Below are positions 59,587 through 64,000 of a stretch of DNA of 64,000 nt, in pieces. The DNA is from HKCCE3408 sp039183205 (GTDB lineage Bacteria > Pseudomonadota > Alphaproteobacteria > Rhodobacterales > Rhodobacteraceae), in contig JBCDBR010000001.1 in the NCBI GenBank assembly GCA_039183205.1, positions 124,001 through 188,000 on the forward strand, written 5' to 3'. Under the pieces are notes generated by a model. It saw nothing but the letters and a program-made list of their open reading frames with translations. It searched no databases and was not told the origin of the DNA. Numbering within the stretch: position 1 is the stretch's first letter; every line of letters begins with the position of its first letter. Made by a program: the position numbers and the translations under genes.

Positions 59587-60083
59587 CGGAAAAAGCAGCT
59601 TACTCCGGACCAAAGAAGGCTGACGTCGTCCTCGCCGGGCAGGATCAATCCGAAAACGCCGTTACGACCGAATTCTGTCCCCAATGTTGTCTCGCGGAAG
59701 GTGACCCCGTTGATGGCGGCGCGCGGCGTGCCGACGGTCAATCCTTCGGCTGACAATCCCGGCGCAGCCAGCACCCAACCGCGGAAATCGCCGTCTAGAA
59801 AGTTCAACGTAACGCCCGGCCAACTTGCCGCCGTTACGACCCCCGCACCACATTCGCTTTGCTCTGTGATACGATCCGGGACGGCACCGAAAAGCTGGGA
59901 TGCGGTATCCACGACACCGTCTTGCGCGCGCCCGAAATCAATCCTTAGGTTGGTTCCGGCAGGCTGGATGCCTCCGGCGTCGAACTCGGTGCCGGTGGCG
60001 TTTTGCGGGAGGCTATCGGTGTTAAAAAATGGCAGGCAGCCGGCCAGCGCGAACGCGCAGAGCACGGCCCAGGCCCGTGTCAT
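59583..60083 (-). CDS. Predicted lipoprotein
   Basis: The 166-residue protein starts RAWAVLCAFALAGCLPFF, a lipoprotein signal with lipobox LAGC (Cys15). The mature part is predicted beta-rich, with IDFGRAQDGVVDTASQLFG and a terminal LLWSGVSCFFR. I do not recognise a family. Its start overlaps the regA stop by 4 bases, so it is coupled to regA. The stop overlaps the convergent LysR stop. An envelope role linked to RegA is only suggested by position. Confidence 0.78.
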   Translation of the reverse strand: MTRAWAVLCAFALAGCLPFFNTDSLPQNATGTEFDAGGIQPAGTNLRIDFGRAQDGVVDTASQLFGAVPDRITEQSECGAGVVTAASWPGVTLNFLDGDFRGWVLAAPGLSAEGLTVGTPRAAINGVTFRETTLGTEFGRNGVFGLILPGEDDVSLLWSGVSCFFR

Positions 60084-60637
60084 TTCGGCGACCGTTTTGC
60101 CAGTATCCTTTGTAACGTGCGGCGATGCATGTTGAGCCGCCGCGCGGTCTCCGAGACGTTGCGGTCGCACAGCTCGTAGACGCGCTGAATATGTTCCCAC
60201 CGGACGCGATCGGCCGACATTGGGTTTTCCGGCGGCGGCGGAAGCTCCTCTTCTGCGGCCAGAAGTGCAGCGGTAACATCATTGGCGTCGGCCGGTTTTG
60301 AAAGATAGTCCACGGCGCCGATTTTCACCGCAGCCACCGCAGTTGCAATTGCACCGTATCCGGTGAGCACGACGACACGACTATCCGGCCGCCGCTCGCG
60401 CAGCGTTTCGACGACAGTCAGACCGTTGCCGTCTTCGAGGCGCAAATCGATCACAGCATAGGCCGGGGGACGCGCGGTCGCGATCGCGGTGCCAGCAGCC
60501 ACGGATTCTGCCGCTTCCACCTCAAAGCCGCGCTTTTCCATCGCGCGCTGTAGGCGACGCAGGAATGGCTCATCATCGTCAACAAGCAACAGTGACTTAT
60601 CGGCCCCGATATCGCGCAATTGGCGATCCTGGTTCAT
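60080..60637 (-). CDS. regA: Redox response regulator RegA (PrrA/ActR)
   Basis: RegA activates photosynthesis, respiration and carbon-fixation genes when phosphorylated by RegB under low oxygen. The 185-residue protein has a receiver domain (LLLVDDDEPFLRRLQRAM, phospho-Asp in YAVIDLRLEDGNG near residue 63, and VLTGYGAIATAVAAVK), a Pro-rich linker (EELPPPPENPMSADRVRWEHI) and a Fis-type helix-turn-helix near the C-terminus (NVSETARRLNMHRRTLQRIL). This layout and the near-184 length are diagnostic. It is next to senC and opposite regB. Confidence 0.97.
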   Translation of the reverse strand: MNQDRQLRDIGADKSLLLVDDDEPFLRRLQRAMEKRGFEVEAAESVAAGTAIATARPPAYAVIDLRLEDGNGLTVVETLRERRPDSRVVVLTGYGAIATAVAAVKIGAVDYLSKPADANDVTAALLAAEEELPPPPENPMSADRVRWEHIQRVYELCDRNVSETARRLNMHRRTLQRILAKRSPK

Positions 60638-60695
60638 GGCATATCCCTTCCACGTCAGTGGACCAGTTATATGCCGATGGTGCACGCCGTCAATT

Positions 60696-61319
60696 TTAGC
60701 TGGTGGCCTCAATGAAGCAGGCCGTCCTATCGGCAATTTGTTCCGCTGTTGCCTCGCGGCGGAAGAAGTCCACAAAACCGTGTTCTGGAAGGACCAAATA
60801 GGTGAATGCGGTGTGGTCGATCAGATAGTATTCATCGCCTGTATCGTTGATGTTGTAATAGGCCCGGTAGGCTGAAACCGCATCGTCAATCTGTTCCCGG
60901 CTGCCAGTGAGCCCAATCATCCGTTCGTAAATATTGTCGGTAAATATCGATAGCTGCTCGGGCGTATCGCGTTGCGGATCGACCGAAATGAAGATCGGGA
61001 GCGCGCTCATCCCGCGATCGACAAGAAGTGCTGCGGCATCTGCGTTGCGGACGGCGTCGAAAGGGCACACATCCGGGCAAAACGTATAACCGAAATACAC
61101 CAGCGTCGGCTCGGTGATTAGCGTTTCATCGGTAACCGTTTCACCTGTCTCTGACACCAGTTCAAACGGTCCGCCCACGTCACCCGCCCCCGCGATCGAC
61201 GAACCTCGGCACTGCGCGAAGTCGTCTTCCGTGTTGCCACCCATCGCAATGGCAATTCCAATTCCTCCCAAGAACGCAACAACGATTGCCGCGGCGGCGA
61301 CAGCGTAGATTCGGGTCAT
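60696..61319 (-). CDS. senC: SCO1/SenC (PrrC) copper chaperone-like protein
   Basis: SenC proteins deliver copper to cytochrome oxidase CuA and are thiol-redox active. The 207-residue protein has an N-terminal membrane anchor (IYAVAAAAIVVAFLGGIGIAIAMG), the copper motif YFGYTFCPDVCPFDA (Cys pair near 79 and 83), and the ligand His in YLIDHTAFTYLV near 165. It lies between regB and regA, the classic arrangement; regB is divergent by 62 bases. Confidence 0.95.
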   Translation of the reverse strand: MTRIYAVAAAAIVVAFLGGIGIAIAMGGNTEDDFAQCRGSSIAGAGDVGGPFELVSETGETVTDETLITEPTLVYFGYTFCPDVCPFDAVRNADAAALLVDRGMSALPIFISVDPQRDTPEQLSIFTDNIYERMIGLTGSREQIDDAVSAYRAYYNINDTGDEYYLIDHTAFTYLVLPEHGFVDFFRREATAEQIADRTACFIEATS

Positions 61320-61381
61320 GCGCAGGCTCCTTGACCGGTTTGCCCTTTACGTACGCGCTTCGCGATGCAATTTCACCTCAT

Positions 61382-62800
61382 ATGACTGTGACCGAACGTC
61401 CCGCTCAGAGTGACGCCGCGCTCGACCTTTTGATCGCTGACGCACGCAGTGATTGGGTGCGTTTGCGCACGCTCTTGGTGCTGCGTTGGCTCGCCATTGG
61501 TGGGCAGACAGTCGCCGTTGTCATTGCCAGTTTCTATATGGGATTGCGGGTTGAGCTTGGCCTCTGCTTTCTCGCGATCGGCGCATCGGTGGTTTCGAAC
61601 TTGGTCGCCATGGCCGTTTTTCCGGAAAACCAACGGCTCAGCGACCGCGATGCCATGCTGACGCTATTGTTCGATCTCGCACAGCTTGGATTTTTGCTGT
61701 TCCTTACGGGCGGTTTGAACAATCCATTTGCGCTTTTGATCTTAGCCCCTGTCACCATTTCAGCGACGGCCTTGACCCTGCGTTCGACCCTTTTTCTTGG
61801 GCTCACCGCGATATGCATCGTCTCCGTGCTAAGCTTTAATCACCTGCCCCTCGTCACCGCATCAGGAACACTGTTGGCTCTGCCGCCAATTTTCGTGGCT
61901 GGGTTCTGGTGTGCCATCGTCATCGGTATCGTCTTTTTGTCCGGCTATGCGCGGCGTGTTACGCAGGAAAGTCATTCCATGAGCCAAGCGCTTGCGGCAA
62001 CGCAAATGGCCTTGGCGCGCGAGCAAAAATTGACCGATCTTGGCGGCGTCGTGGCCGCGGCCGCGCATGAATTGGGAACGCCTCTGGCAACCATCAAATT
62101 GGTGTCGACCGAACTTGTCGATGAACTTAAACACCGCGCCGATCTCCAGGAAGATGCCAGACTGATCCGTGACCAGGCAGATCGCTGCCGCGATATCCTG
62201 CGGTCGATGGGTCGGGCCGGCAAAGACGATCTGCATTTGCGCTCGGCCCCTTTGGGTGCGGTACTGAGAGAGGCGGTTGAGCCACATGCCGCGCGGGGAA
62301 TTGAAGTGCATTACGCGCTTTCACCGGATGCTGATGCCGGCAACGAGCAGCCGGTTGTTCTGCGGTTGCCAGAGGTTATCCATGGGCTTCGCAATCTTGC
62401 CCAGAATGGTGTGGATTTCGCGCGAAAACAGCTTTGGATTGAAGCATCCTGGACGGATGACACGATACGCATACGCATGATCGATGACGGTCCCGGTTAT
62501 CCGGGGGATTTGTTGGGGCGATTGGGCGATCCGTTTCTGCGTGGTCGCCGCAGCGACCAGGGCATCGCGCGGCCAGGCTACGAAGGTATGGGCTTAGGTC
62601 TTTTTATTGCCAAGACATTGCTTGAACGGTCTGGCGCAGAGATCGAGTTTCACAACGCGACCGACCCGTTCTTGTCCGATGACGAACGGAGCGAAAAGCG
62701 CGGCGCTGTTGTCGTCGTTAGCTGGCCCCGCACAATGATCGCTGTGCCCGTGGACCAAACCGGCGCGGCGCTCGGAAAAAACCAACCAATTGCCATCTGA
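61382..62800 (+). CDS. regB: Redox sensor histidine kinase RegB (PrrB/ActS)
   Basis: RegB senses redox state, in part through quinone binding and a reactive Cys, and phosphorylates RegA. The 472-residue protein has six N-terminal membrane segments with the quinone-linked FLTGGLNNPFALLIL near 114-128, the phospho-His box GGVVAAAAHELGTPLATIKL near 220, Cys in DQADRCRDILRSMG near 265, and the ATPase N box LRNLAQNGVDFA and G box YEGMGLGLFIAKTLLERSG. The ATG at 61382 fits the family start. It is divergent from senC. Confidence 0.96.
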   Translation: MTVTERPAQSDAALDLLIADARSDWVRLRTLLVLRWLAIGGQTVAVVIASFYMGLRVELGLCFLAIGASVVSNLVAMAVFPENQRLSDRDAMLTLLFDLAQLGFLLFLTGGLNNPFALLILAPVTISATALTLRSTLFLGLTAICIVSVLSFNHLPLVTASGTLLALPPIFVAGFWCAIVIGIVFLSGYARRVTQESHSMSQALAATQMALAREQKLTDLGGVVAAAAHELGTPLATIKLVSTELVDELKHRADLQEDARLIRDQADRCRDILRSMGRAGKDDLHLRSAPLGAVLREAVEPHAARGIEVHYALSPDADAGNEQPVVLRLPEVIHGLRNLAQNGVDFARKQLWIEASWTDDTIRIRMIDDGPGYPGDLLGRLGDPFLRGRRSDQGIARPGYEGMGLGLFIAKTLLERSGAEIEFHNATDPFLSDDERSEKRGAVVVVSWPRTMIAVPVDQTGAALGKNQPIAI

Positions 62801-62834
62801 TCGCGCCGCAACGCGCCGCAATTTCGATCAATTG

Positions 62835-62849
62835 TTAACAGAGCATTAA
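62835..62849 (+). promoter_or_regulatory. Perfect CtrA-type box before the PAS kinase gene
   Basis: TTAACAGAGCATTAA matches the CtrA consensus TTAA-N7-TTAA exactly. It lies 47-61 bases before the start of the downstream PAS kinase gene and 34 bases after regB. Confidence 0.68.
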
Positions 62850-62895
62850 TCAGTGTCCCTGAAGTTGGGGGGCGTAAAAATTAGTGTTGCTTGGT

Positions 62896-64000
62896 ATGTC
62901 CGATGAAATGTTCCCTGCAGTCATAGCGCTCCTTGCCTGCAGCACGATTGCAGCCGTCCTGGCCATCTTGGTCTCGCGGTGGCTGACCAAAGCGAGTAAC
63001 GCCAAGACCAGTTTCTCCGATCACGGGTCGTCCGAGGCACCGCGTGTCTACGAATTCCGCGACGGCTACCTTGTCTCTGATGCGTCCGAAAGCGACGTGT
63101 TTCTCGCCGACCCGACGGATCGCGCCGGCGCGTGGAGCGCTTTGTCCGACGTTTTGGTCCGCGTAAACCCCCAGATACGCAGCGCTTTCGATGTGTTGCA
63201 GCGCGCCGGACATGGCTTTTTGCTCTCCGGTCAGGCGGGACAGGATGAGCTTACGGTCAGTGGCACGGTCAATGGCGATGTCGTGCAGATCACGGTGGCG
63301 AACGCAAAAAAGAGCGATGGCAAAATACTGCTCGATGCAGAGAGCTTTCGCCAGCAGCGGATCGACGCCGAAGGCTTGCGCCAAACGGCAGATAGCATCG
63401 CTGTTGTTGCGTGGCGGGAAACCCGGGACGGGCAGATCACCTGGGCCAATGCAAGCTATTTTCGCTATCTCGAATCCTCTCAGGATGACACCGCTGTTCT
63501 GCGCTGGCCGCCGCGGCAGCTTTTTGGAAAAGAAATCCGGCCGCTTCCCGAGCCTGGGCAATCACGTCGCTGCGCCCTGGAAATGCGTAATCGCAAAGAC
63601 CCGATGTGGTTTGAGATCTCTGCGCAACCGTCGGGCGATGAGATCCTGTTAACGGCGCTGCCTGCGGAACGGTTGGTCGCGGCCGAGGACGCATTGCGGG
63701 ATTTTGTGCAAACCTTGTCGAAGACATTCGCGGATCTGCCAATTGGCTTGGCCATTTTCGACCGGCGGCGGGAATTGGTGCTGTTCAACCCGGCACTGGT
63801 GTCGCTTTCGACGATCGACGCGAAGTTCCTGTCGGCGCGTCCGACGCTCTATTCCTTTCTCGACCAATTGCGCGAAAAGCGCCAAATGCCAGAACCGAAG
63901 AATTACAAGGCCTGGCGCGAGAGCATCGCACAGCTCGAAGCCGATGCCGAAGAGGGCACATATCACGACCTTTGGACGTTGCCGATGGGCCAAACCTATC
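62896..64000 (+). CDS. PAS-domain sensor histidine kinase, N-terminal part (cut by window edge)
   Basis: The frame opens at ATG 62896 (MSDEMFPAVIALLACSTIAA) and is open to the window end, giving 368 residues. There is one N-terminal membrane segment (ALLACSTIAAVLAILVSRWL), then a soluble region with at least two PAS-like modules: around IAVVAWRETRDGQITWANASYF (about 175-197) and LPIGLAIFDRRRELVLFNPALVSLS (about 280-304). The kinase core would lie beyond the window. Position between regB and the probable tsaE side matches a Rhodobacterales PAS kinase of unknown input. The CtrA box suggests cell-cycle control. Confidence 0.85.
   Translation, partial: MSDEMFPAVIALLACSTIAAVLAILVSRWLTKASNAKTSFSDHGSSEAPRVYEFRDGYLVSDASESDVFLADPTDRAGAWSALSDVLVRVNPQIRSAFDVLQRAGHGFLLSGQAGQDELTVSGTVNGDVVQITVANAKKSDGKILLDAESFRQQRIDAEGLRQTADSIAVVAWRETRDGQITWANASYFRYLESSQDDTAVLRWPPRQLFGKEIRPLPEPGQSRRCALEMRNRKDPMWFEISAQPSGDEILLTALPAERLVAAEDALRDFVQTLSKTFADLPIGLAIFDRRRELVLFNPALVSLSTIDAKFLSARPTLYSFLDQLREKRQMPEPKNYKAWRESIAQLEADAEEGTYHDLWTLPMGQTY

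Overview
The window comes from an alphaproteobacterium, almost certainly an aerobic anoxygenic phototroph of the Rhodobacterales (Roseobacter group). It carries part of a bacteriochlorophyll/carotenoid photosynthesis gene cluster of the spheroidene type (crtC, crtD, crtE, crtF with bchC, bchX, bchY), the redox regulators RegB/SenC/RegA, an alphaproteobacterial Mic60, a TimA-like protein, and the conserved alphaproteobacterial origin neighbourhood. Coding density is high and many genes overlap by 4-11 bases. I saw no insertion sequence, prophage, CRISPR array or rRNA operon. One tRNA (Thr, anticodon CGT) is present.

Layout. 1-7.1 kb: right end of the photosynthesis cluster. The minus-strand operon is crtE-crtF-bchC-bchX-small ORF-bchY (bchY runs off the edge) and crtD-crtC is divergent. 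PpsR/CrtJ palindromes lie before bchC and between crtE and crtD. 7.1-12.9 kb: heat-shock protease hslVU behind a likely RpoH promoter, a membrane protein, a DM13 protein, then smr, mltA and a Tim44-domain gene. 13-16.7 kb: fxsA, secB and the minus-strand run maf-aroE-coaE-dnaQ. 16.7-17.1 kb: a 412-base gap that is the probable chromosomal origin. 17.1-24.4 kb: hemJ, rho, mnmE, mnmG, rsmG, parA, parB, with two parS sites inside the coding run. 24.4-34.5 kb: hemW-rdgB-rph, hrcA-grpE, mutS, and dnaK-dnaJ.

34.7-44.3 kb: alkB, a capsule-export-like permease, cysQ, kdsB, galU, two tandem GT2-like glycosyltransferases, a GT14-like enzyme with a large C-terminal extension, and a NodH-like sulfotransferase. 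Together these look like a surface-glycan assembly unit, possibly sulfated. 44.3-48.1 kb: ptsN, hpf, lptB, lptA, lptC, rnd, tRNA-Thr. 48.2-53.5 kb: hemY-mic60-hemD divergent from tsaD-EVE protein. 53.6-58.6 kb: a DUF2853 protein, an extensin-like protein, a PanE-like reductase, ahcY, two very small ORFs and an HD hydrolase. 58.7-64 kb: a LysR regulator, a lipoprotein, regA, senC, regB, and a PAS sensor kinase that runs off the right edge behind a perfect CtrA-type box.

How it fits together. The bch/crt enzymes at the left edge are the kind of targets controlled by PpsR sites and by the RegBA system at the right edge. Heat shock (hslVU, dnaKJ, grpE, hrcA), replication and segregation (origin, parABS) and outer-membrane construction (lptCAB, kdsB, galU, mltA) make up the rest. 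The least understood parts are the glycan/sulfotransferase block, the small ORF coupled between bchX and bchY, and the two small ORFs near 57.6 and 58.5 kb. All functions are assigned by reading protein motifs and gene order; no database search was run.
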